A stretch of DNA of 40,351 bases, from assembly GCA_902787975.1 (NCBI GenBank), contig CADAIP010000023.1, forward strand, positions 1 through 40,351. Direction: 5' to 3'. Origin of the DNA: Oscillospiraceae bacterium (GTDB lineage Bacteria > Bacillota > Clostridia > Saccharofermentanales > Saccharofermentanaceae). The position numbers and the translations under genes are program-made. This document shows, piece after piece, positions 7,233-14,498 of the stretch; the first letter of the stretch is position 1; the number at the start of each line of letters is the position of its first letter. Under the pieces are notes generated by a model, which saw only the letters and a program-made list of their open reading frames with translations, was not told the DNA's origin and made no database searches.

Positions 7233-9366
7233 CTTGTATTCTCCTATAGACCTCAGATTCACTGAGTTTTACTTTATTGCCCGTTGCCAGGATGTTGAAG
7301 CATACCCTCGTGGGTGTGATCGTTCTGAGCCTTATCAGATTGCAGTCAGCGAAAACCTCAAGGCATCTTTTTACCTGGAACGGAGTTACCGATACATCAT
7401 AATTGTTAGACACTAATCTTGCAAGAAGTCTGATATCTGCCGTGGACATCGCCGTACCGCCGAAGCGTTCGATCGCCTTGTAGCAGACACCATACTGCTC
7501 GGCAGTAGGTCTCATGGAGCTCTCAATATTCTCGCCCGGAGCCATCTTAACGATCTGGTCCATTGCAAGTCCGCTCGTATAAAGCTTTTCAGCGATCTCA
7601 GCCTTCTGCCACATGAATCCGCTACCGTATTCAGGTCTTATGTCCTCAAGGTGGAGGCTCAAAGAAGTCTCACCCCTGTAGCAATACTCATTAAGCGTAT
7701 AAGCGATGTCGATCTTATCGCCTGCTCTTAAGATATTGAAGTAATCGCCCATTCCGAATCCTACGGCAGAGACGGATGCCTTTCCAGACGGATCAGTCAG
7801 ATCGAGCCTGATGTGGGCGCCGCCGCTCATCTGGGCGATGTTCGTGATTATAAGTCCGTTTGTAATGAATATCGGCTTAGGGTTACCGATACCGAACGGA
7901 CGGAGTTTGCAAACTTCACGGTAGGCCTCAAATGTAAGTCCGCAGGGCGCGATCTCGCACTCGGCGTTGATCAGGTCTTCTTCCGATTCTTCGCCTGACT
8001 GGCCCTTCTCTTCATAGATCTTTGCGGCCTCAGTTTCCAAAGCCTCCATGAAGGTGCCCATCTCGTTCTTTCTTACGAGAAGACCTGCAGCCTTCTTATG
8101 CCCTCCGAAATTAACGAGCTTATCAGATATTCTCTCAAGGCATTCATAAAGGTCGAAGTCGCCGAATGCGCGTCCCGAACCCTTTGCGCATCCCGGTTCT
8201 GTAGCATCGTCAGTAAATACGAGAGCAGATCTTCCGTAGAACTGTGAGAGCTTGCCTGCAACGATCCCGAGCACGCCCTGGTGCCAGTCCTTGCCGTATA
8301 CGACAATGGGGCCGCATGTATTTGTCAGTGACCATCTGTCAGGTCTTGCGGGGTTCTCAAGCTGTGCTCTTGCCTCATCGAAAACCTTTGCTTCGATCTC
8401 CTTACGCTCATCGTTCTGGCGTGTAAGGTCCTGTGCCGCAAGCTTTGCCTCCGTAGGATTATTCTCGAGGAAGAGCTTTAAAGCATCTGCCGAATCGTAT
8501 AGTCTTCCTGCAGCATTGATGCGCGGCACGAAGTTAAAGGATATGAATGTCTCGTCCAAAGTCTTGCCGGGAGCCAAAAGCATGTCGTTCATGACGCCCA
8601 CGCCGACATTTGAAGGCTTCTGCATGCTCTTAAATGCACGCTTTATGATCGTTCTGTTCTCGTTTGTAACGGATACCAGGTCAGCGATCGTGGCAAGTCC
8701 TGCAAGCTCTACAGCCTGGCGCCAGATGTTGCCTGTGACCTTATGCCTGCCGTCTTTGCCCAGCGCCTCAACGAGCTTTAAGGCAACGCCCGCACCGCAC
8801 AGGTCAATGAAAGGGTATGTGTTGTCAGGCCTCTTGGCGCAGATAACGCAGTCTGCCGGCGGCAATTCGTCCTTTACATTGTGGTGGTCGGTTACGATAA
8901 CCTGTATTCCGCGGCTTTTGAGTTCCTGCACCGTATCGATATTGGTAACGCCGCAGTCAACGGTAATGACCAGGTCAGGCTTCTTCTCAATGACCTTGTC
9001 CATTATCTTCTCGGTAAGTCCGTAGCCGTGTTCACTCCTGTGCGGCACTATGTACTGCACATTTACCTGATGGCTTCTGAAATACCTGACGAGGATCGAT
9101 GTGGCTGTAACGCCGTCACAGTCGTAATCGCCGTAAACGAGGACCTTGCCGTGCCTGTCGATCGTATCATTAATGATGTCGACAGCCTTATGCATGTCAT
9201 TATAAAGAAACGGATCATGCCAGATACCGTCATCTTCAGACAAAAACTGTTCTACTGATTGGCCTTCGGTTATACCGCGATTCTTAAGCAAAACATTAAG
9301 GAGCGTATCAGCATCCTCTACTTTTTGGGATGCCGATAAGCGCCAGTTCTTACCGGTCAATAACAT
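7225..9366 (-). CDS. recJ: Single-stranded-DNA-specific exonuclease RecJ
   Basis: This is a 713-residue DHH/DHHA1 phosphoesterase that degrades ssDNA 5'-to-3' in recombination and mismatch repair. Visible motifs are VLVYGDYDCDGVTA (motif I, residues 76-88), VTVDCGVT (II), VTDHHN (III) and a later GGHKKAAG (DHHA1). An OB-type domain and a C-terminal extension, common in Firmicutes RecJ, complete it. The open frame extends to 9441, but a strong promoter at 9400-9428 places transcription start near 9393, so the ATG at 9366 is the plausible start, although its RBS is weak (GAGATTAG). It is co-transcribed and translationally coupled with rel, as in many Firmicutes. Confidence 0.93.
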   Translation of the reverse strand: MLLTGKNWRLSASQKVEDADTLLNVLLKNRGITEGQSVEQFLSEDDGIWHDPFLYNDMHKAVDIINDTIDRHGKVLVYGDYDCDGVTATSILVRYFRSHQVNVQYIVPHRSEHGYGLTEKIMDKVIEKKPDLVITVDCGVTNIDTVQELKSRGIQVIVTDHHNVKDELPPADCVICAKRPDNTYPFIDLCGAGVALKLVEALGKDGRHKVTGNIWRQAVELAGLATIADLVSVTNENRTIIKRAFKSMQKPSNVGVGVMNDMLLAPGKTLDETFISFNFVPRINAAGRLYDSADALKLFLENNPTEAKLAAQDLTRQNDERKEIEAKVFDEARAQLENPARPDRWSLTNTCGPIVVYGKDWHQGVLGIVAGKLSQFYGRSALVFTDDATEPGCAKGSGRAFGDFDLYECLERISDKLVNFGGHKKAAGLLVRKNEMGTFMEALETEAAKIYEEKGQSGEESEEDLINAECEIAPCGLTFEAYREVCKLRPFGIGNPKPIFITNGLIITNIAQMSGGAHIRLDLTDPSGKASVSAVGFGMGDYFNILRAGDKIDIAYTLNEYCYRGETSLSLHLEDIRPEYGSGFMWQKAEIAEKLYTSGLAMDQIVKMAPGENIESSMRPTAEQYGVCYKAIERFGGTAMSTADIRLLARLVSNNYDVSVTPFQVKRCLEVFADCNLIRLRTITPTRVCFNILATGNKVKLSESEVYRRIQGE

Positions 9367-9399
9367 ATAACTAATCTCAACTTTATCTTTATTGGCTTT

Positions 9400-9428
9400 A
9401 TTATAGCCGAATAAAGCGAAGTTTACAA
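9400..9428 (-). promoter_or_regulatory. Promoter of recJ-rel
   Basis: -35 TTGTAA (9423-9428), a 17-bp spacer and -10 TATAAT (9400-9405) on the minus strand. It excludes the upstream in-frame start at 9441 for recJ. Confidence 0.7.
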
Positions 9429-9460
9429 AGATTGCCCCCATATTATGAGGACAATCTTTG
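9426..9460 (-). terminator. Hairpin after the three-pass membrane protein gene
   Basis: CAAAGATTG (9426-9434) and CAATCTTTG (9452-9460) make a 9-bp stem, extended inside by CC/GG pairs. It lies 31 bases past the upstream gene and overlaps the recJ -35. No clean T-run follows, so termination is only probable. Confidence 0.4.
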
Positions 9461-9490
9461 CGGGTTTATGGGAGCAATATAAGATATGGT

Positions 9491-10786
9491 TCAGGGTTTG
9501 GTGATGACTTCTCCTCCCCACTCAGATACGACAAGGCCATGCCTCTCGTTCAAAGAAGGATTAAGTCCGTTAAGCTCCTGAGGCTCAATATCGACAAATT
9601 CATCTGAAGCATACCAGAGCATATTTACACGGATCTCGACGTCAGGCTCCTTATCAAGGACAAGCTCTGCCGCATCCATATAAGCAGTGGTCTGGAAAGT
9701 AATTACGTTGTAAGGATTGTTCTCCATCAAAGGCAGCCAGAACCCCATAAAATCAGAAGCTTCAGTCTCATTAAGACCTAATGTGGCCAGAGCATCTTCA
9801 AGGAACGCTTCGGTGTCGCTGCCCTTCACGCAGTATCCGTATCTGAGATCGTAATCCATGTCGAGATCCGCCTCCCAGAAAAGGAAGCGGTAAGTATCTC
9901 CGTTCAAGTCAGTCATAGTGCCGTCCGGAGAAGCATTAACAGTCCATCCTTCTTCCGGATCATATTCAGGATACGTGCATGTAAGCTCGCCGTTAAGCTC
10001 AAGCTGCAGATTAATGTATTCGTCACTTTCGTCGTAAATATATATGACAGGTGCGTGCGCCCTTATGGTCGACCTGGTAGCCCTTGCTCGCTTCAAATAC
10101 GAATAAAAACCGGCAACGAACAGAACAGACAACACGATCATCACGACAGAGAGCGCGATCACGCCGCCTCCACGTGTTTTTTCGTCAGTCTTTCTTTTAA
10201 CAACAGCATTCATCAAAAGAATTGTAAATACAAAGATAATGATACTTGGTACAAGGAAGCAGACTATATATCCGGACATAACCGTGCCGGCATTGCCTTT
10301 TACAGCTAAAGCTCTTGTGTATTGATCTGTGTCAGCATTATCGTAAACGATATTAATGTGCTGTCCTTTGGATATAGTAATACCGCCGCATCCGTCCGCT
10401 GCATCGCCGTAAACATAGGTGCCGTAACCTGCATTAAACCATTTGGAACCGGATAAGCCTGAAACCTTTATGTGAGCAGCACCGATCTCATCAGGGCCTA
10501 TCGCAACTGAATCTGTCTTCTTGTAATTCGGGTCATCCGGCTGCCATCCCGCTTCCTGAGCGGCTACGATCTCACCCATCACATCGCAACTTTCGATTTC
10601 GGTAACAGTTCCGCTGAATACCGGATATCTGTCAAATTCACGTTCCCTTTGAGCAAACAGATCGTAAGGATCAGTCTTGGCAGGAGCCTTAAGAGCAAAA
10701 TAGCCGAACACGTTAAATAATATCAATGCGAAAAGCTCAATGCCTGCAATCAGTATACGGCCTATAGGAAAAGATCTTCTGCTCAT
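9491..10786 (-). CDS. Unknown three-pass membrane protein with large C-terminal domain
   Basis: This is a 431-residue protein. TM1 is at about residues 10-33. An extracytoplasmic domain of about 130 residues follows, including a GYGTYVYGDAADGCGG segment. TM2 is at about 170-193 and TM3 about 206-228. A C-terminal domain of about 190 residues contains YRFLFWEADLD, GYCVKGSDTEAFLEDALATLG and a NPYNVITFQ segment. That C-terminal part resembles a domain I know only from uncharacterised clostridial surface proteins; I do not recognise a function. The start ATG 10786 has GGGAGGCGG 3 bases upstream. It stands alone between rpsU and recJ, with a hairpin after it. Confidence 0.7.
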   Translation of the reverse strand: MSRRSFPIGRILIAGIELFALILFNVFGYFALKAPAKTDPYDLFAQREREFDRYPVFSGTVTEIESCDVMGEIVAAQEAGWQPDDPNYKKTDSVAIGPDEIGAAHIKVSGLSGSKWFNAGYGTYVYGDAADGCGGITISKGQHINIVYDNADTDQYTRALAVKGNAGTVMSGYIVCFLVPSIIIFVFTILLMNAVVKRKTDEKTRGGGVIALSVVMIVLSVLFVAGFYSYLKRARATRSTIRAHAPVIYIYDESDEYINLQLELNGELTCTYPEYDPEEGWTVNASPDGTMTDLNGDTYRFLFWEADLDMDYDLRYGYCVKGSDTEAFLEDALATLGLNETEASDFMGFWLPLMENNPYNVITFQTTAYMDAAELVLDKEPDVEIRVNMLWYASDEFVDIEPQELNGLNPSLNERHGLVVSEWGGEVITKP

Positions 10787-10842
10787 ACTCCGCCTCCCTG
10801 CTTTTTATACTTTCTATACAGATGAGATCCGGAAACTGTTGC

Positions 10843-10870
10843 AAAAAAAGACCGCCCCGAAAGGCGGCCT
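10843..10870 (-). terminator. rpsU intrinsic terminator
   Basis: On the minus strand, GGCCGCC and GGCGGTC form a GC-rich stem (with one G-T pair) followed by TTTTTTT. It starts 13 bases past the rpsU stop. Confidence 0.85.
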
Positions 10871-10882
10871 TGTCAAGTCTTA

Positions 10883-11056
10883 TTAATGCTTTCTCTTGCG
10901 AGCTGCTTCAGACTTCTTCTTTCTCTTTACAGAAGGCTTCTCGTAATGTTCTCTCTTACGAACTTCTGCAAGTACGCCTGACTTTGCGCAAGAACGCTTA
11001 AATCTGCGAAGTGCACTGTCAAGGGACTCGCCTTCCTTAACTTTAATCTCAGACAT
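10883..11056 (-). CDS. rpsU: 30S ribosomal protein S21
   Basis: This is a 57-residue, very basic protein starting [20 protein letters not shown] and ending [12 protein letters not shown], which is full-length bS21. S21 binds the small subunit near the anti-Shine-Dalgarno region and helps translation initiation. The frame is open 18 codons upstream, but the ATG at 11056 has the family's N-terminus and a GAGGGGGG ribosome site about 8 bases before it. A promoter candidate lies at 11082-11110 and a strong terminator follows, so it is a single-gene unit rather than part of the dnaG-rpoD arrangement found elsewhere. Confidence 0.95.
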   Translation of the reverse strand: MSEIKVKEGESLDSALRRFKRSCAKSGVLAEVRKREHYEKPSVKRKKKSEAARKRKH

Positions 11057-11081
11057 CTTTATCCCCCCTCTCTTCGCGTGG

Positions 11082-11110
11082 ATTTCAAACTCGGTATGCG
11101 GATAAGTCAA
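11082..11110 (-). promoter_or_regulatory. Candidate rpsU promoter
   Basis: -35 TTGACT (11105-11110), a 17-bp spacer and -10 TGAAAT (11082-11087). The -35 is good and the -10 moderate. Confidence 0.45.
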
Positions 11111-11195
11111 ACCCCTTGAAATTAGGCAGATCTGTTACCTGCAAGTTCTCTCACCTTATCAACCGGAACTCTCTTTAGATTTCAATAAACCGGCA

Positions 11196-11978
11196 TTACA
11201 TTACAAAGCTTAATGCATCCTTTAAAAGCATTGCTACTACAACACTTATCGAGATAGCCGGCGCCAAAGCGATCTTTCTCTTCTTTGACTTGCAGACAAG
11301 CGCGAAAACGATTCCAAGAACAACGCCGATACCTACAGCAATGCAGGCACCCTTAATGTGCAGGAAAAGCATCAGGCACATGGCAAGCTTGACAGGACCG
11401 TAATTCATCTTGGTCTTCTTAATCTTGCCGATAACAGCCGTAACCAGCACCATGACAAGACCCACGCATGCAGAAGCAATAAGACCTTCTATAGCATATT
11501 CTCTTATGTCCGGCATGAATCCTACAGTCATGATCCATACGACCAGGATAGCGGCAAGGAATCCGTTCGGGATAACACCCGAATCCCAGTCTGCCAACGA
11601 AAGTCCCAGCAGAAGCACTTCAAGAACCAAAGTGGCAATTACAATTGCATCGATCGCACCGTGAAGTGCCAGTGTCCCAGCGAAAAGAAGTCCCAATATT
11701 ATCTCGAAAATAAGATCTCTCGGCGGTACCTTAGATCCGCAGTATCTGCACTTACCCTTCAAAGCAATATATGAAATGACCGGGAAAAGATCTGCAGTTG
11801 AAAGCTCATGCCCGCAAGTATCGCAGTGGCTGTGACCCAGCATCCAGTCCTCACCGCGAACAACACGCCATGCCGTACAAGTAATGAAACTTGCAAAAAT
11901 CGCGCCAAACACAAAAGACAAAACAATGAAATAAATGCCTATCACGGGCATATCGAATAAAGGGTACGAAAGAATCAA
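11196..11978 (-). CDS. Prepilin peptidase-like protein (A24) with missing GxGD aspartate
   Basis: This 260-residue polytopic membrane protein belongs to the PilD/ComC family, which normally cleaves prepilin leaders and N-methylates the new end. The N-terminal domain is intact, with the tetracysteine zinc site CDTC (Cys52, Cys55) and CRYC (Cys77, Cys80). The first catalytic motif is present as LADWDSGVIPN (Asp130). The second should be GxGDxKL, but here residues 192-197 read NYGPVK, so the aspartate is a proline (Pro195). No other GxGD occurs. Proteolysis is therefore probably lost. A second, minimal A24 peptidase with both aspartates lies at 28971-29567. The start is TTG 11978, with AAGGAG 9 bases before. 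It follows the major pilin gene. Confidence 0.85.
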   Translation of the reverse strand: MILSYPLFDMPVIGIYFIVLSFVFGAIFASFITCTAWRVVRGEDWMLGHSHCDTCGHELSTADLFPVISYIALKGKCRYCGSKVPPRDLIFEIILGLLFAGTLALHGAIDAIVIATLVLEVLLLGLSLADWDSGVIPNGFLAAILVVWIMTVGFMPDIREYAIEGLIASACVGLVMVLVTAVIGKIKKTKMNYGPVKLAMCLMLFLHIKGACIAVGIGVVLGIVFALVCKSKKRKIALAPAISISVVVAMLLKDALSFVM

Positions 11979-12013
11979 GGGCAGGATCTCCTTAAAGGTT
12001 ATTTCTGATTTTG

Positions 12014-12042
12014 ATTATACACTGTGATACCAGTTGCAAAAA
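12014..12042 (-). promoter_or_regulatory. Candidate promoter for the A24-like gene
   Basis: -10 TATAAT (12014-12019) with a weak -35 TTTTTG (12037-12042) at a 17-bp spacing. It lies just past the pilin terminator, which would otherwise separate this gene from the pilin transcript. Confidence 0.4.
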
Positions 12043-12045
12043 GAC

Positions 12046-12078
12046 AAAAAAAGAAAACCGGGCTCTTTCGAACCCGGT
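12046..12078 (-). terminator. Terminator of the major pilin gene
   Basis: ACCGGG (12057-12062) and CCCGGT (12073-12078) form the stem. On the minus strand TTTCTTTTTTT follows. It lies 36 bases past the pilin stop. Confidence 0.8.
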
Positions 12079-12114
12079 CTTGATGAAAACTATTTAGTAT
12101 TAACTAAGTTTTAA

Positions 12115-12609
12115 TTAGCCACCTGTAGTTGTTGTTGTCTTTTCAGGCATCTGTGCGATTGTACCAGAAACTCCATCAGGCAAAGCAGGTGTTTTTATTG
12201 TTGACCATTCACCACCAGCTACATACTGATAATAATCTTCATTAGCATTAAACTGAATAGCAATATAGTTAATTGTATATTCATCAATTTTTGTTGAACT
12301 GCCCTTAACACTATACTGAACGTCATTTACAGTTACACCAGTAAGCTCTTTTACCTGTTCACGAGTGAATGTGCTCTTTGCATCTGCTACAGTTAATTTT
12401 CCGTCCTTACCGTATGTCTCTGTAGCGAGTGCCTGAACTGCTGCATAAACTGTGGAAGCTGCCTGATATTCCTTTTCCTTCTTAGCTCTGTCGATGTATC
12501 CAACGAGTGCAGGAACGAGCATAGCTGCGAGTACTGCGAGGATGACGAGAACTACGATGAGCTCAACTAATGTGAAACCCTTCTTTGATGACTTACCAAC
12601 TTTTTTCAT
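12115..12609 (-). CDS. Major type IV pilin
   Basis: This is a 164-residue prepilin with leader MKKVGKSSKKG, cut before FTLVELIVV (Gly11/Phe12, Glu at +5), a hydrophobic N-terminal helix to about residue 37, then a small globular domain ending in a Thr/Gly tail. Size, canonical leader, the strongest ribosome site of the cluster (AAGGAGGT, 7-8 bases before ATG 12609), its own promoter at 12691-12719 and its own terminator all indicate high monocistronic expression, as expected for the filament subunit. No cysteines are visible in the mature part. It lies downstream of the minor-pilin operon on the same strand. Confidence 0.88.
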   Translation of the reverse strand: MKKVGKSSKKGFTLVELIVVLVILAVLAAMLVPALVGYIDRAKKEKEYQAASTVYAAVQALATETYGKDGKLTVADAKSTFTREQVKELTGVTVNDVQYSVKGSSTKIDEYTINYIAIQFNANEDYYQYVAGGEWSTIKTPALPDGVSGTIAQMPEKTTTTTGG

Positions 12610-12690
12610 TTTGTGACCTCCTTCGTCTTTTCACCCTTAAGTGAGTTTGTTTGTAATTTGTCAAATGTGTTTGACTTGCTTGATGGTCTT

Positions 12691-12719
12691 ACTATAAACC
12701 ATTCAAAATCAGACTTCAA
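12691..12719 (-). promoter_or_regulatory. Major pilin promoter
   Basis: -35 TTGAAG (12714-12719), a 17-bp spacer and -10 TATAGT (12691-12696). This predicts a leader of about 75 bases. Two short T-runs on the minus strand (near 12770 and 12850) could end the upstream minor-pilin transcript, but their hairpins are weak. Confidence 0.65.
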
Positions 12720-12863
12720 CACATTTGCGCCACAATTCACTGGTGGGTAACAATTTGTTTAACGGAATCAAAAAAAGACGTGTTTTGCAAACGACATGTT
12801 AACGGAAGGGTCTTTTACGAACGAATTGTAAATAGGAGGCAATTTACACTAAAAAAATGCCGT

Positions 12864-13625
12864 TTATGATAAATGCAAAGCTATTGTACGGCTGTATGCT
12901 ACGCCATTATCAGAGTTGACAGTGATAAGACAATTAACATATGCAGGTGCACCTGTAACAACATCATATGTAAGGTCTGAAAAGTTCAGATCTATAGTGT
13001 ATATATCATAAGCCGTATTAGTTAACGGATCTGTAAAATCATAATAAGCATTAGGAAAAACAAAACTATTCACGTTCGTGCCGGAAGCAAAATAACCGTA
13101 ATGCACACGACCTACGCCAGAAGCGACAGTTTCTGCAGCAGGATCATCGCCAGGAAACATTCTGTAGATTGCACGTGAATATAGTCCGCCTGCTCCTGTT
13201 TCAATAGAATATGTTGCATCATCCGACGTATCATTTGCCTTAACTAAGCCATACAAAGTACCATTAATCTCGTAATTTGAAGCAATTGAAATGCAGTATT
13301 CAGGAGATTTCCTTATAATAAGCACTTTACCGCTAGGCAATGAAGAAATCGAATCACTTTCTTCGATCAATTCATAGCCGCTTGATGCAATCCAAACATC
13401 ACCAGCACTCTCAACATCATTCCCTGTACATGCAGCTCTGAGCGAAGCCGCAACATTATCTGCCACCAGCTGAGCCTTTGCCAAATCATTATTATGTGTA
13501 TAGATTACGGAGATAGGAAGGATCAGCGAAACACAAGCAACGGCAAATATTGCTATCAATGCCATTGCCACTACAAGCTCAATAAGTGTTATAGCTTTTT
13601 TTGTCTTGTATATTCTTCTACGCAT
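12864..13625 (-). CDS. Minor pilin, GspJ-like
   Basis: This is a 253-residue prepilin. The leader MRRRIYKTKKA precedes ITLIELVVAMALIAIFAV. The residue before the cut is Ala11, not the usual Gly, and Glu is at +5 (Glu16). The hydrophobic helix spans 12-34. The large soluble part is rich in beta-type segments, with two cysteines. Size and ELVVAMALIAI pattern are like GspJ/PilW-type minor pilins, which join the tip complex that starts filament assembly. It is the last gene of the four-gene leftward minor-pilin operon, 14 bases after the previous stop. The GspJ assignment rests on length, order and helix sequence only. Confidence 0.75.
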   Translation of the reverse strand: MRRRIYKTKKAITLIELVVAMALIAIFAVACVSLILPISVIYTHNNDLAKAQLVADNVAASLRAACTGNDVESAGDVWIASSGYELIEESDSISSLPSGKVLIIRKSPEYCISIASNYEINGTLYGLVKANDTSDDATYSIETGAGGLYSRAIYRMFPGDDPAAETVASGVGRVHYGYFASGTNVNSFVFPNAYYDFTDPLTNTAYDIYTIDLNFSDLTYDVVTGAPAYVNCLITVNSDNGVAYSRTIALHLS

Positions 13626-13639
13626 AATACACCTGGCTT

Positions 13640-13993
13640 TTATCCGAATTCATAAACAACATAATCGGTTTCATCATCGATCGTATATATATATCTTTTT
13701 ATCGGCAAGACTTTGCCTGGCTCATCAGGTTTTTGAGGATCTTTAGGACTGATAATAGGTGCGCCACCCTCAGGCTTTGTCGTAGCAAGTTTTTCCTGTA
13801 AAGCATTCATAGATTCATCAGCTTTTTTTCTGTTTTCAGAAGCATACATTTCAGTTCTTGTTGCAGAAGCCAGGCCCTGAGAAAAAATTAAAAGCATAAT
13901 TGCAAGCAATGCAAAAGCAACTACTACCTCGACAATAGTTTCTCCCTTTTTATTATTCAAAACGTGGGTAATTCTGCTGACAAACTTTTTCAT
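13640..13993 (-). CDS. Minor pilin, GspI-like
   Basis: This is a 117-residue prepilin with a leader of 17 residues ending NNKKG, then ETIVEVVVAFALLAIMLLI. The mature N-terminus would be glutamate rather than the common phenylalanine, and Glu +5 (Glu22) is kept. The soluble domain is short, with a Pro/Lys-rich segment, ending YVVYEFG. GspI-type minor pilins have this size and VEVLVA-like start. It is one base downstream of the PilX/GspK-like gene and 14 bases upstream of the GspJ-like gene, so it is co-transcribed. It probably takes part in the tip complex, by analogy. Confidence 0.75.
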   Translation of the reverse strand: MKKFVSRITHVLNNKKGETIVEVVVAFALLAIMLLIFSQGLASATRTEMYASENRKKADESMNALQEKLATTKPEGGAPIISPKDPQKPDEPGKVLPIKRYIYTIDDETDYVVYEFG

Positions 13994-13994
13994 T

Positions 13995-14450
13995 TTAATA
14001 CTGCCTCACATAAACAGAACCGGACTGAATATAAGTAAGTTTGTACTCGTATTCAGCATCAGCAACACGTGAACTTACAGTTATTACAGTGTACACATCC
14101 ATTCCGGATGGATGATCTTCAACTCTAACCTTCACTTCGGAATCAGGAATCGCATTACTGAGGTTTGCTGAATCATCAAATCCGTTGAGGATATGAGGAT
14201 CAGATATCTTATCGTTCTTGATTGCTTTGTCAATTGAATCACCCAAACTCACTGCAATCATATATGCCCTATCCTGATTCATCTGCTTATCAGCAGAAGC
14301 AAGAAGAGCACTTGTTGAAATACGCAAAACCACAACACCGGCAACGATAATTACTGCAATTATCGCTACAAGAACAAGGCTGGCGCCGTTATTCTTCTGC
14401 AAAACGGAAATCAATCTTTTATTCAGTTTTGTTTTTCGTTTCAGCTTCAT
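13995..14450 (-). CDS. Minor pilin lacking Glu5 (GspK/PilX-like)
   Basis: This is a 151-residue protein. A long basic leader of 22 residues ends KNNG, followed by ASLVLVAIIAVIIVAGVVVL. Position +5 is Leu, not Glu. Loss of Glu5 is the hallmark of GspK-type subunits that cap the pilus tip, because no subunit precedes them. The soluble part is small for GspK. The start ATG 14450 has GGAG 10 bases upstream; a TTG at 14459 is in frame but has no room for a ribosome site. It lies between the giant prepilin gene (48 bases) and the GspI-like gene (1 base). Confidence 0.7.
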   Translation of the reverse strand: MKLKRKTKLNKRLISVLQKNNGASLVLVAIIAVIIVAGVVVLRISTSALLASADKQMNQDRAYMIAVSLGDSIDKAIKNDKISDPHILNGFDDSANLSNAIPDSEVKVRVEDHPSGMDVYTVITVSSRVADAEYEYKLTYIQSGSVYVRQY

Positions 14451-14498
14451 ATCCAGCAATCTCCAAATAACACTTAATCTTGTGTGGCCGCTCAGTTA

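Noticed and set aside
8252..9025. 257-residue open frame on the plus strand
   Set aside because: It is antisense to recJ, whose frame has full family motifs; Ser/Leu-rich shadow composition and no ribosome site.
9367..9441. Extended N-terminus of recJ to 9441
   Set aside because: A near-consensus promoter at 9400-9428 places transcription start downstream of it, and no RBS precedes it.
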